This document shows, piece after piece, positions 35,553 to 44,630 of a stretch of DNA of 64,000 nt. The notes below the pieces were generated by a model. It was not told the DNA's origin. It worked only from the letters and a program-made list of their open reading frames with translations, and did no database searches. This DNA is from Planctomycetota bacterium. GTDB taxonomy: Bacteria; Planctomycetota; Brocadiia; SM23-32; JAKLEA01. The stretch covers positions 160,288 through 224,287 of the forward strand of contig JAKLEA010000008.1 in the NCBI GenBank assembly GCA_022711755.1. Reading direction: 5' to 3'. Position numbers and translations under genes: made by a program. Every line of letters begins with the position of its first letter. Within the stretch, counting starts at the first letter, position 1.

Positions 35553-36398
35553 ATGAGAATCAGGAAGTTGGAAATCGCCGTCCTCCTCGCACTGATCCTC
35601 TGCGCGTTCGGCGTCACCCGCGCTGAACCGCCATCTCAACCGACCACAGTCAAAACGAAGACAGGCGTTCAGATGGTGCTCCTCCCCGGCGGAGCGTTCG
35701 TCATGGGTCAGGAAGGCGGAGAGGTTGACGAAACCCCGCATGAAGTGACCGTCAGCCCGTTCTACATTGACAAGTGCGAGGTGACGCAGGAGGACTACGA
35801 GCGCGTCATGAGCGACAATCCGTCGAAGATCAAGAACAGGAAGAACCCAGTCGAGCAGGTCCGCTGGTCGGACGCCGTCCGCTACTGTAACGAGCGATCG
35901 AAACTCGAGGGGTTTGAGCCTGCATATGATCTGAAGACGTGGACATGCCGGTTCGAGGCTGACGGTTATCGTCTGCCGACCGAGGCGGAGTGGGAATACG
36001 CCGCCAGGGCAGGATCGAAGACGCCGTTCTCCTTCGGCGAGTCCGACGCGCCGCTCAAGATGTTCGCCTGGTTCAAGGACAATGCCGGCGGCAAGCCCCA
36101 TCCCGTCGCCCAGCGCAAGCCGAATCCGTGGGGGCTTTATGACATGCACGGCAATCTCTGGGAGTGGTGCAACGACTTTTACGGCGTGGATTATTATGCC
36201 GGCAGCCCTAAGAACGACCCGCGCGGCCCGGAGAACGGAGAAAAGAAGGTGCTGCGCGGCGGATGCTGGAACTCCAACCCCGACGCCTGCCGCAGCGCCT
36301 ATCGCTACAACGAAAGCCCCGCCTATGCGGACGCCTGTTTCGGATACGACATCTACGGCTTCCGCTGCGTCAGGAAATACGACGGCAACCAACCTTGA
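35553..36398 (+). CDS. SUMF1/formylglycine-generating-enzyme-family exported protein
   Basis: About 281 residues with a signal peptide (IAVLLALILCAFGVTRAEP). The FGE-sulfatase (C-type-lectin-like) fold is clear: MVLLPGGAFVMGQEGGEVDE, VTVSPFYIDKCEVTQEDY, YRLPTEAEWEYAARAG, WGLYDMHGNLWEWCND, VLRGGCWN...CRSAYR and YGFRC. The two-Cys copper site of true formylglycine-generating enzymes (GGSYxCxxSYC) is not reproduced, so it is more likely a binding or regulatory relative than an active FGE. ATG 35535 is an alternative start. Its stop overlaps the SGNH gene's ATG by one base, so translation is coupled. Confidence 0.82.
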   Translation: MRIRKLEIAVLLALILCAFGVTRAEPPSQPTTVKTKTGVQMVLLPGGAFVMGQEGGEVDETPHEVTVSPFYIDKCEVTQEDYERVMSDNPSKIKNRKNPVEQVRWSDAVRYCNERSKLEGFEPAYDLKTWTCRFEADGYRLPTEAEWEYAARAGSKTPFSFGESDAPLKMFAWFKDNAGGKPHPVAQRKPNPWGLYDMHGNLWEWCNDFYGVDYYAGSPKNDPRGPENGEKKVLRGGCWNSNPDACRSAYRYNESPAYADACFGYDIYGFRCVRKYDGNQP

Positions 36399-37534
36399 TG
36401 AGCCAGGCACATAAAGCTCCGTCGCCGTCCCAATCGAAGGACTCCGGGAAATCAGAGGATGCCTTCAGCTCGAACTCCGTCCGGCTCTCCGGGCGGCAGT
36501 GGTTCGCCGCGCTGGTTGTCTTCGCCGCGTTCTGCGTTCTTGTTCCGGCGGCGTGGTCACGCGCCGAACACTTTGCGCCGGGCCGGGACTACCGCGTGCC
36601 CTACTCCATGAGCGACGACTACTGGCACTACGCCAGGCTCTGCCGCCGCGCAAGAGAGAGAGAAGACGTCGTCCTCATCGGAGATTCCGTCGTCTGGGGC
36701 GAATACGTCAGTCCGGACAAGACATTATCAGCTCACTTGAACGCTCTCGACGGCAAACGAACTTATGCAAACCTCGGCGTGGACGGCACCCATCCGGCGG
36801 CCATGCTTGGACTGGTCAGGTATTACGGAAGAGCCATTTCCGGACGGCGCGTCCTCCTGCACTTCAACCCGCTCTGGATGACCTCCCCGCGCGTGGACCT
36901 TCAGACTGAGAAGGAATTCCGATTCAATCACTCTAAACTCGTGCCGCAGTTCTTCCCCCGAATCCCATGTTTCAAGGACCCGTATCCGAACCGCATTGGG
37001 ACCGCGATTGGACGTTACATGCCTGTCCGCGCGTGGGTGAATCACGTATCTCTCGTCTACCTTGACAATTCCGATCCGGCCTCATGGACCATCAACAATC
37101 CACTGACCAGTCCCATTGGCATGCTGACAATGAATCTGCCCGAGCCTGAGACCGCCCCGCGCCACGAACAGATTTCGTGGACCGAACGCGGCATGAAGCC
37201 GTCTAACTTCGAATGGGTTTCGCCTGAAATGTCCTTGCAGCTCATGTTCTTCAAGCAGACTGCGGAGTTGCTTCTTTCGCGCGGCAATCGAGTGCTCGTT
37301 ATCCTCGGACCTTTCAACGAGCATGCAATCGCCGCTGAATCCAAAGCGGGTTATGGCAGGATAATAGAGGGCATGCGGCAATGGCTTGACAAGAAAGGCA
37401 TTCCAAGCTTTGCCCCCCCCCTCCTGCCCTCAGAACAATACGGCGATTCCAGCCATCCGCTTTATGAGGGGTACTCGATAATGGCGAAAGGATTGCTGGA
37501 AAGCGAAGCCTTCCGCCGCGAATTCCAGCAATAA
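36398..37534 (+). CDS. SGNH/GDSL-type hydrolase with N-terminal membrane anchor
   Basis: 378 residues. One membrane helix near residues 30-50 (FAALVVFAAFCVLVPAAW) anchors a periplasmic domain. GDSVV near residue 95 carries the nucleophile Ser97, and GDSSHP near residue 350 supplies the Asp350/His353 pair. Such proteins (AlgX/AlgJ/DltD-like) act as periplasmic acyltransferases or esterases paired with MBOAT proteins. The MBOAT gene at 29092 is the probable partner. Start at ATG 36398, overlapping the SUMF1 stop by one base. No terminator was seen between this gene and the convergent tRNA. Confidence 0.8.
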   Translation: MSQAHKAPSPSQSKDSGKSEDAFSSNSVRLSGRQWFAALVVFAAFCVLVPAAWSRAEHFAPGRDYRVPYSMSDDYWHYARLCRRAREREDVVLIGDSVVWGEYVSPDKTLSAHLNALDGKRTYANLGVDGTHPAAMLGLVRYYGRAISGRRVLLHFNPLWMTSPRVDLQTEKEFRFNHSKLVPQFFPRIPCFKDPYPNRIGTAIGRYMPVRAWVNHVSLVYLDNSDPASWTINNPLTSPIGMLTMNLPEPETAPRHEQISWTERGMKPSNFEWVSPEMSLQLMFFKQTAELLLSRGNRVLVILGPFNEHAIAAESKAGYGRIIEGMRQWLDKKGIPSFAPPLLPSEQYGDSSHPLYEGYSIMAKGLLESEAFRREFQQ

Positions 37535-37754
37535 TGATGTATGTTGGAGAATATGGGGGTAAATATGGCAGAATATGACGAAATCTCCCAAATTTTGTTC
37601 GTGACATCCATTCTGAAGAACCGCAAATCTGATCTACATGGATTGGAAGAAAAACGGCCGCTGTCGTATATTCCCCAACTGAGTATGGTGCTCAAAGCCG
37701 CTCTGCCGCACGTTGGCAGGTATCGTAAGTCCGCGATTCGGCTATAGTTACGAC
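37535..37754. other. Intergenic region before tRNA-Val
   Basis: AT-richer segment between the SGNH gene and the tRNA 3' end. It has a possible 60-residue frame ending at 37747 with a GGGGGT upstream of an ATG, but the composition is not convincing and it is not called as a gene. Confidence 0.4.
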
Positions 37755-37831
37755 TGGTGGGCGGTACAGGATTCGAACCTGTGACCCCATGCGTGTCGAG
37801 CATGTGCTCTAGCCAACTGAGCTAACCGCCC
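37755..37831 (-). tRNA. tRNA-Val(GAC)
   Basis: Reverse-strand cloverleaf: acceptor GGGCGGT/ACCGCCC, D-arm GCTC/GAGC, anticodon stem CATGC/GCATG with loop TCGACAC giving anticodon GAC, T-arm ACAGG/CCTGT with TTCGAAT loop. Discriminator A is followed by an encoded CCA (37757-37755). Confidence 0.97.
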
Positions 37832-37933
37832 GAATTGAATCAGTATGAAATATAGCCGGGCACCGGCCTTTGTGTCAAGCAAAACGAGTTCTTTCGATCA
37901 GAGTCCTATAGAGTCTTGTTGAGCCGCTTGCTG

Positions 37934-40102
37934 CTATTCCATAGATTCACATGACATATTCTCAAGAATGCGCATCGCCTGTTTGGAGCGTTCGATGACA
38001 CGGAGGATCATCTCATCCTCTGCCGGTGGCGAAAGCGGGTCCTGCCGGTTGAGCAGCGCGTCGGCGTAATCCCGAACGGCCTTCTGATAGGCGAGTATCC
38101 AACTGCGCAGATATTCCCTGTCCTCAGCGTTGACGGGTGACGGGCGCCCCTCAACCTTCACGATGATCGGTCCGGAATGGGCGAACTGACGCCACAACCG
38201 TCCGGTTGAGTCCTCGGCCCAGGCTGGGCGAAGGCCTTCGGCTGAAGGTCCGAAGACTCGCAGGGCCAACCAACCTTCACTTTCCGGTTTGACAGTCGTC
38301 TCGGCGTGGAAGTTTTTGACGGAAGACTGGAGCGGCGCGCCGTCTTCCGGCAAATGCTCCGGCGATGACGCAACTTTGCTGTCTGAAAACTTCACATCGC
38401 GCTTAGTTTCATCGAGGTTCCAGGACTTGATCGTCTTGCCGCGCCAGAGGAGTTCCACGCATCCGATCCCCCATAGCGAATGCGCGTCAAGGCTGGCGCG
38501 CACTTCCCGTCCCGGCTTGATTGTCATGATCGAACCGGGGCGGAGTCCGTCCAACTTGAGATCGAGTATCGGTCCGTTAGTGGCGAAGGTTGCGCCGGCG
38601 CGATAGGCGGCGGCTACGGCTTCCATGGTCCGGCTTGCGGCGAGGGCGTAGGTCCTGAAACCGCCGGGCAGTCCGTCACCCTGGTCCAGATAGACATCGC
38701 TGCAACCGACCGCGCCGACAATCAGACCGAGATTAAGGAGCCGGTAATAATCCCTCAGCTTTTCGGTAAGACGTTGTGTTTCGTCGCTGCTCAGGATATC
38801 GCAGCAGGTGCGCGCTCCCAGCAGGGCGTCAATCACCCATTCGCGCCCGACGGACAGGCGGTCGGCGCGTCCGACCTGCTCGATCATCGGTCCCCCGTCC
38901 GCTGCGGTGTCGTACGGGTGCGTGGCGACTGCCGCCCCGCCCATTGCTTCCAACTGTCTGTAGACCTCCCAGTCGTCCGGCCAGGAGGCATGAGGGTGGC
39001 TTAGTTCCAGGAGTTGCGGGATGTTGACGGTTGCGAGGTGCCCGAAGAAATCCGCCGTTACTTCGTGTGCCACCGCTCCGATGAAATCCTCTTCTTCATC
39101 GCGCCAGACCTTGCCGAGATTCTCGCGCAGGAAGCGCCATTCGCCCTGCATGGAAACAGCGTTCAGCCCTTCGCCGTTGGCGATGCCCATGAAGCGGTCC
39201 AGCGTGATGCGGGGATACCGCGTGTGGCTGTGGAAGTGCAGGTGGCAGTGGTGGTCAACAGCCAGCCAGCCGCGCTCCGGCCAGTTCCATGCGCGCTCAA
39301 GCCGCGCGTCGAGGGTTTTGCTCTCGCCATCCGACAGGTTTCCGGACCATTGCCAAGGGAGGAATTCAAATCCGCGCCTGACCTCGACGGCGACGTCCCC
39401 GGTGGGGACGTCGAAAGTTATCGCGCCTTTTCGCGCCGGGTGCGCTCCGCGTCCCTCGGCATAGAAGTAGCCGTCAAGGGGATCAAAGGTTTCGCCGGAG
39501 GCATTCCTTACCATCACGCGGGCATCCAGCGCCGAGCCGGTTGCGGCGTTTGTGATTCTTACAAACAGTCTTGCGCGGCCGGGGGAGAGCGCGGGCAGGG
39601 ACGATTCCAGCCGCAGGTTTCTGGCCCAGAATTCGCCGTCGAAGAGGTCGTCTCCGCCGTACCAGAAACGCTGTAATTTCAGAGAGGGGGGGGAGTATAG
39701 CGTTGACGGGTCACCAGGGGAGGCTGAGACTTCGAAGAGTGCCTGCACCGCGCCTTCGGGGACGACGACATCCTCCCAGTCTGTCGCCCATTCCTTCGCG
39801 CGGAGAACGCGGCGGAACCAGTCATCGCGTCCGATTACACCGCCGCTCTGATTGATCCATAGAAGACTTACGCCAACGCCGCGCGTCGCGTAGTTCCAAT
39901 GCCGTTGGCCGTGATAACGGCATTCCCAGGCTGCCCTGAACGCGATCCCAGGAGAGAGCTTCTGCGCGGCGGTCTGCCAGAGCCAAGGGGCATTGGCCAT
40001 GCGCCCGCCGCATACGCCGGGGCCTTGTGATGCGGCTTCGGCAAGAACGGTTTCGACGTTTCCCTTCGATTCGACCAGCTTGAATCCGGAAAGTTCGAAC
40101 AT
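37934..40102 (-). CDS. PHP-type CehA/McbA-family metallohydrolase with beta-sandwich N-terminus
   Basis: 722 residues. The N-terminal ~280 residues are beta-rich and include a carbohydrate-binding-like module (RLFVRITNAATGSALDARV). The PHP-like core starts at about residue 290 with WLAVDHHCHLHFHS, then VTADFFGHL, ATHPYD near 400 and CSDVYLDQG near 480, which give the His/Asp metal ligands. The C-terminal ~200 residues are beta-sandwich plus a helical tail. CehA/McbA enzymes are metal-dependent hydrolases; the natural substrates are largely unknown. No signal peptide is obvious. Followed by tRNA-Val on the same strand. Confidence 0.82.
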   Translation of the reverse strand: MFELSGFKLVESKGNVETVLAEAASQGPGVCGGRMANAPWLWQTAAQKLSPGIAFRAAWECRYHGQRHWNYATRGVGVSLLWINQSGGVIGRDDWFRRVLRAKEWATDWEDVVVPEGAVQALFEVSASPGDPSTLYSPPSLKLQRFWYGGDDLFDGEFWARNLRLESSLPALSPGRARLFVRITNAATGSALDARVMVRNASGETFDPLDGYFYAEGRGAHPARKGAITFDVPTGDVAVEVRRGFEFLPWQWSGNLSDGESKTLDARLERAWNWPERGWLAVDHHCHLHFHSHTRYPRITLDRFMGIANGEGLNAVSMQGEWRFLRENLGKVWRDEEEDFIGAVAHEVTADFFGHLATVNIPQLLELSHPHASWPDDWEVYRQLEAMGGAAVATHPYDTAADGGPMIEQVGRADRLSVGREWVIDALLGARTCCDILSSDETQRLTEKLRDYYRLLNLGLIVGAVGCSDVYLDQGDGLPGGFRTYALAASRTMEAVAAAYRAGATFATNGPILDLKLDGLRPGSIMTIKPGREVRASLDAHSLWGIGCVELLWRGKTIKSWNLDETKRDVKFSDSKVASSPEHLPEDGAPLQSSVKNFHAETTVKPESEGWLALRVFGPSAEGLRPAWAEDSTGRLWRQFAHSGPIIVKVEGRPSPVNAEDREYLRSWILAYQKAVRDYADALLNRQDPLSPPAEDEMILRVIERSKQAMRILENMSCESME

Positions 40103-40226
40103 TGCATGTCACCGGAAATTTGACAAATCAGCGGCGCGGTTGGAATGACAAAGCGCCCGGCGTTCTTTAAGATGGATTATAGCGCGATTGGAAGTGAGAT
40201 CATTAGAGCAAGGCTGTGAATATCCG

Positions 40227-40769
40227 TCAGAGCGTTTCGATTTTTTCGTCAACCAGCGCGCCGTCCTGTATGTCTTCCGACAGTTCTTTTTTGACGGTTC
40301 GGACCAGTTCTTCGGGCGTGGGGAAGGGGCCGTAGCTGTTTTCGGTGAATTCCATTAGCTGGTCAATCTGCCGCTCCAGTTTTGAAATTTCATCGAGAAT
40401 GGCTTTCGGATCGTTGCTCTGATTCTGCGTGATAGTCTTGCAGCGGTTCTGGATGCGGACAAGGCGTTCCCATACCTGGAGGGGGTATACTTCGTGGATG
40501 GAATTGTTGATGAGTGTACGAAGATCAGTCCGGATCTTGTTGAAGGCGTTCTGCGCCTGGACGAGGTCGCGTTTCTTCAGGGGGAGTTCCCGTTTTGCGG
40601 TTTCGGCGAAAGGATGGTTTTCTCCGAATTGTTTGATTGCGGCCTGCGCTTCTTCGATACGTCCCTCCAAGTCGGCGATTTTAGTGCGTGAATCGGCCAT
40701 AGCCTGGACCAATTGGTCGGCTTTGCTGGCTCTCAGCCTTTTCACGACCAACGTCACAATCTTCGACAT
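40227..40769 (-). CDS. Coiled-coil protein, unknown
   Basis: 180 residues, strongly helical with heptads in residues 15-80 (DSRTKIADLEGRIEEAQAAI) and 110-150 (ILDEISKLERQIDQLMEF). It has no signal or membrane segment. GGAGG lies upstream of the ATG on the reverse strand. A promoter candidate is at 40888-40860. No family was recognised; it ends 125 bases upstream of the PHP gene and may be co-transcribed with it. Confidence 0.65.
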   Translation of the reverse strand: MSKIVTLVVKRLRASKADQLVQAMADSRTKIADLEGRIEEAQAAIKQFGENHPFAETAKRELPLKKRDLVQAQNAFNKIRTDLRTLINNSIHEVYPLQVWERLVRIQNRCKTITQNQSNDPKAILDEISKLERQIDQLMEFTENSYGPFPTPEELVRTVKKELSEDIQDGALVDEKIETL

Positions 40770-41093
40770 GGGCAGCCTCCGCCATGCGATGGATAATGCG
40801 GTTTCTCGCCGCGTCCGACTGGAGGCGCACTACTTCCGCATGGACCTACGATTGTCGTTAATGTAGCAATGCCAGCAACGAATGTCAACACATGTTTGAT
40901 AAATTCCCGATTTCGGCAAAATGAATCGTGAATTAAAGGTATTCCTATTCCCAACCATCAATACACGCGCATATTTCATAAAGACCTTGCATTGCCGGGC
41001 GACTCTACCTATCATCCGTCCAACTGATCGGCTGCGCAGTTGCCGATCCTGTTTTTCCGGCGGAGGAGAAGGATAATCTTGAGCGGAGAGGGC
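40770..41093. other. Divergent intergenic region with minus-strand promoter
   Basis: AT-richer spacer between the coiled-coil gene and the polyamine operon. It holds the promoter candidate at 40860-40888 on the minus strand; no plus-strand promoter of similar quality was found for the agmatinase gene. Confidence 0.45.
40860..40888 (-). promoter_or_regulatory. Predicted sigma70-type promoter for the coiled-coil gene
   Basis: Reading the minus strand, TTGACA at 40888-40883, 17-base spacer, TACATT at 40865-40860. Confidence 0.5.
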
Positions 41094-42008
41094 ATGTTTC
41101 AACCGGCGTGGAACTTCCTGGGCCTGCCCGGGGACAAGGCGTCTCCTGAAGGCGCCAGGGGATGGCTCCTGCCCGTTCCTTACGAGTCTACGACCTCCTA
41201 CGGCGCGGGGACGCGCGAAGGTCCGGCGGCGATAATCGCCGCATCCCGTCAGGTGGAGCTTTACGACCGCGATTCCGGTTGCGAACCGGCCATGCGGTAC
41301 GGCGTTCACACGATGAATCCGCTGGCGATTTTGCAGAAATCCCCGGATGCGATGGTTCGCCTGATCGAGGAAGCCGTTCGAGGCATTCTCTGCGGCAATC
41401 CGAAGCCGGAGGTTCTGGCGGTCCTGGGCGGGGAGCACACGATTTCAGCGGGCGTCGCGCGCGGCATTGCCCGGGTTCTGCCGAAAGGTTCGCTGGTCTG
41501 CGTTCAGATTGACGCGCACGCCGACCTTCGGGACGAATACGAGGGATCGCCCTTCAGCCACGCCTGCGCCGCGCGCCGGATTCTGGACGTCTGCCCGGTC
41601 TTCCAGATCGGGATCAGAAATATCTCCGAGGGGGAGGAATCATTCCGCAAGAAGCGCCGGGACGTGAAGACCGTCTTCGCGGAAGAAGCAACATCGCCGC
41701 GCGGAGCGTTCCTGAAGGACCTGGCGAAATTCGTGAACGGCAAGAACGTTTTCCTGACAGTTGATCTTGACGGCTTGGACCCGTCAATCATGCCGTCTGT
41801 GGGCACTCCGGAGCCGGGCGGCGTGACATGGGAGCGGATGCTCGACGTGATAAGAGTCGTCAGCGGCAACGCGGAGGGCGTTCCCGTTTTTGACGTCGTG
41901 GAGCTTGCGCCCATTCCGGGACTAAGAGCGCCGGACTTTCTGGCGGCCAGGCTTGTCTACAAGATTTTTACGAGCGTCCTGATGCGCCCCCAGGCTAAGA
42001 AGGGGTGA
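41094..42008 (+). CDS. speB: Agmatinase / ureohydrolase
   Basis: A 304-residue ureohydrolase that would convert agmatine to putrescine and urea. It shows the manganese-binding signatures GGEHTIS near residue 115, DAHADLRDEYEGS near 140 and DLDGLDPS near 225. The start is ATG 41094, after GGAGAGGG; the longer frame from 41040 adds a non-homologous basic stretch. Polyamine context (the next two genes) favours agmatinase over arginase, though arginase or guanidinobutyrase activity is possible. Confidence 0.9.
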   Translation: MFQPAWNFLGLPGDKASPEGARGWLLPVPYESTTSYGAGTREGPAAIIAASRQVELYDRDSGCEPAMRYGVHTMNPLAILQKSPDAMVRLIEEAVRGILCGNPKPEVLAVLGGEHTISAGVARGIARVLPKGSLVCVQIDAHADLRDEYEGSPFSHACAARRILDVCPVFQIGIRNISEGEESFRKKRRDVKTVFAEEATSPRGAFLKDLAKFVNGKNVFLTVDLDGLDPSIMPSVGTPEPGGVTWERMLDVIRVVSGNAEGVPVFDVVELAPIPGLRAPDFLAARLVYKIFTSVLMRPQAKKG

Positions 42009-42023
42009 AGCGGAGAAGAGATC

Positions 42024-43181
42024 ATGGCCGATGTTAGACTGCCTAAGGAATTCATCAGCAAATACCCGCATAAATTTGCAAAGGGAAAGGGGAAGTTCCT
42101 CTGCGGAAATCGCATACTGCCCAATCCAATAACGGGCAAGGAGAAACTGCCGGAGCTGATTGACGGAACATTTCTTGCCTATAACGCAGCTCGCATGGGT
42201 GAGGCGTGCCGCCTGTTTTCGGAGAAGATGCTCGGATCGGATGTCACGGTCGGTATGAGCCTGGCCGGCGCCCTGACGCCCGCGGGCCTCGGTTCCGCCG
42301 CGGTTGTTCCCCTCATAAAGGCCGGTTTCGTGGACTGGATCATCTCGACCGGCGCGAACCTTTACCACGACATGCACCACGCGATGAATCTGCCGCTTTA
42401 TCGCGGGTCGCCGTTCGTGCGGGATCCTGAGTTGCGCGCGGTAGGCGTCGTGCGTATCTACGACATCCTGCTCGACTATAACGACGTCCTGATGGCGACA
42501 GACCATGTCCTGCGCCAGATTCTGACGCAGGAGGAGTTCCAGAAGGAGATGGGAACTTCCGAGCTGCATCATCTGATCGGAAAGTACTGCGCCGAGCTTG
42601 AAGAACAGACCGGGCTGAAAGACGCTTCTGTGCTGGCGGCAGCCTATCGCGCCGGCGTGCCATGCTTCTGCCCGTCCCCCGGGGACTCGACGATCGGCAT
42701 GAACATCGCCGGGCTTGAATTGCGCGGCAGCAAGCTCAGGATCAATCCCTCCCGCGACGTTAATGAGACCGCCGCGATCGTGTTGGACGCCAAGATGCGC
42801 AAGAAGAAGAGCGGAGTCCTGCTGATCGGCGGTGGCTCGCCCAAGAACTTCACCCTCCAGACCGAGCCGCAGATTCAGGAAGTTCTGCGCGTGAAGGAGA
42901 ACGGCCACGACTTCTTCATCCAATTCACAGACGCGCGTCCGGACACGGGCGGACTTTCCGGCGCCACGCCTCATGAGGCTGTAAGCTGGGGAAAGGTTGA
43001 TCCCCGGCAGTTACCGGACGCAGTCGTGTGCTACCTTGATTCGACCGTTGCCCTGCCCGTGCTGACGCATTACGCTCTGGCGCGCCATAAACCTCGAAGA
43101 CTGAAGCGTCTTTACGACAGGCTGCCCGGACTTCTGAAAATGGAGGCCGAGCAGTACTGGAAGCATAACAAGTCTCTGTGA
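42024..43181 (+). CDS. Deoxyhypusine-synthase-like protein (probable homospermidine synthase type)
   Basis: 385 residues of the deoxyhypusine synthase family. The NAD-binding and catalytic region is intact: GGGSPKNF near residue 275 and DEAVSWGK-type EAVSWGK324, where Lys324 matches the lysine that forms the aminobutyl imine. Bacteria lack the eIF5A target, and bacterial members can act as homospermidine synthases using putrescine. Here the gene lies 15 bases after an agmatinase and 69 before a basic-amino-acid decarboxylase, so homospermidine (or a related polyamine) synthesis is the best inference. Confidence 0.85.
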   Translation: MADVRLPKEFISKYPHKFAKGKGKFLCGNRILPNPITGKEKLPELIDGTFLAYNAARMGEACRLFSEKMLGSDVTVGMSLAGALTPAGLGSAAVVPLIKAGFVDWIISTGANLYHDMHHAMNLPLYRGSPFVRDPELRAVGVVRIYDILLDYNDVLMATDHVLRQILTQEEFQKEMGTSELHHLIGKYCAELEEQTGLKDASVLAAAYRAGVPCFCPSPGDSTIGMNIAGLELRGSKLRINPSRDVNETAAIVLDAKMRKKKSGVLLIGGGSPKNFTLQTEPQIQEVLRVKENGHDFFIQFTDARPDTGGLSGATPHEAVSWGKVDPRQLPDAVVCYLDSTVALPVLTHYALARHKPRRLKRLYDRLPGLLKMEAEQYWKHNKSL

Positions 43182-43250
43182 TCAGTGATCCGTTGCGGGG
43201 ATATCGCTACCACCCGCCAAGCGGACCAGAACCTTTGTAAGAGAGATTCG

Positions 43251-44387
43251 ATGCCAAAGCTGTCCATTCTGACGCATCTGGCCGAGGAACACGGAACGCC
43301 GCTTTTCGTTGTTGACCATGAAACGCTCCGTCGAAACTATCGGGAATTCACCCGTCACCTGCCGCGCGTTCATGCGTATTACGCCGTCAAAGCGAATCCG
43401 GATCCTGAGATTGTCCGCACGCTTTACAAGCTCGGTTCGAGCTTTGACGTGGCTTCGATATCCGAGTTCAGGATGGTCTACGAGAATATCAAACGTCTGC
43501 CGGCAAAGGAGCGCCGGGACTTCATATGGGACAAGATAATATACGCCAACCCCATAAAGGACAAGTTCGCGCTTGAGGAGCTTGATGCCTACAAACCGCT
43601 CGTGACGTTCGACAACCGGGAGGAGATCGCCAAGATCAGCAGGCATGCGCCTCACGCTGGTCTGGGGTTGCGCATACGCGTCCCGAACACCGGTTCGATG
43701 GTGGAGCTTTCCAGCAAGTTCGGGGCGGCTCCGGGCGAAGCGGTAGATCTGATACAGGTTGCGGCCGACGCCGGGCTGGTGGTCGAAGGGTTGTGCTTCC
43801 ACGTCGGCAGCCAGTGCAATAACTTCGAGAACTATGTCCAGGCGCTGAGCATCTCTGCCGCAATAATGGAGGAGACCGAATCGCGCGGTTTCAAGATGAA
43901 GCTTCTGGACATCGGCGGCGGGTTCCCGACGCGTTACGATTTGAGCGTCAAGCCCTTTCGGGAACTTGCGGAGATACTGAATCCCGAGCTTGACAGGCAA
44001 TTCCCGAAGGAGATCGAAATCATTGCCGAACCGGGCCGTTTCCTTGTCGCCACCGCTGCTACGCTCGTCGCGGAGGTCATCGGCAAGGCGGACAGGGACG
44101 GGCGGCGCTGCTACTACATCAACGACGGCATTTACAACACCTTCTCCGGAATTCTCTTCGATCACTGCCAGTACCGCGTGAAATCCTTCAAGAAGGGGCG
44201 CAAGGAGATATCAGCAGTTTTCGGGCCGACGTGCGACGCGCTGGATTGCGTGTCCCAGGCTGAGGCGCTGCCGAATCTCCAGATCGGCGACCTGGTCTAC
44301 ACCGAAAACATCGGCGCCTACTCAAACGCATCCTCCACGGGATTCAATGGTTTCCCGGCGGCGAAGGTGATTCATATCAACCTGTAG
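43251..44387 (+). CDS. Type III PLP-dependent ornithine/lysine decarboxylase family
   Basis: 378 residues, alanine-racemase fold. PLP lysine K47 in YYAVKANP, HVGSQ and DIGGGFPTRYD mid-protein, EPGRF near 260 and CDALD with C328 identify the ornithine/diaminopimelate decarboxylase superfamily. The short C-terminal part and the CDALD motif fit ornithine or lysine decarboxylases better than LysA or carboxynorspermidine decarboxylases, but this needs a tree. It would feed putrescine or cadaverine to the upstream synthase. ATG 43251 lies after AAGAGAG. Confidence 0.85.
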   Translation: MPKLSILTHLAEEHGTPLFVVDHETLRRNYREFTRHLPRVHAYYAVKANPDPEIVRTLYKLGSSFDVASISEFRMVYENIKRLPAKERRDFIWDKIIYANPIKDKFALEELDAYKPLVTFDNREEIAKISRHAPHAGLGLRIRVPNTGSMVELSSKFGAAPGEAVDLIQVAADAGLVVEGLCFHVGSQCNNFENYVQALSISAAIMEETESRGFKMKLLDIGGGFPTRYDLSVKPFRELAEILNPELDRQFPKEIEIIAEPGRFLVATAATLVAEVIGKADRDGRRCYYINDGIYNTFSGILFDHCQYRVKSFKKGRKEISAVFGPTCDALDCVSQAEALPNLQIGDLVYTENIGAYSNASSTGFNGFPAAKVIHINL

Positions 44388-44410
44388 ATTCCGGTAAAAT
44401 GGACTGCGGC

Positions 44411-44438
44411 TTGACAGCCCGCCGATATAAGGTATAGT
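44411..44438 (+). promoter_or_regulatory. Predicted sigma70-type promoter for the FHA pseudokinase gene
   Basis: TTGACA at 44411-44416, 16-base spacer, TATAGT at 44433-44438. It leaves a leader of about 190 bases before the start at 44631, which holds no open frame longer than about 16 codons. Confidence 0.55.
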
Positions 44439-44630
44439 GAAGCGCGATGGCGGCTTGGCAGGCTCTCTACCAGAATCTTTCCGCAGGCTTGCATTGGGGC
44501 ATACCATAGCGGAAATCATGACCTGGGGGCGATAAGCCGGGGCGCAGGGATCGGGCAGCGGGCAATCCCCGGCCCAGCCATGCCGTATCATCGCGCCGTT
44601 TGCGCGAATCCGGGGAGGCTTCGTAAGGAA

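Noticed and set aside
37562..37747. Possible 60-residue gene next to tRNA-Val
   Set aside because: It has a GGGGGT before the ATG, but no recognised family, coding composition is weak and it runs to eight bases from the tRNA; kept as intergenic.
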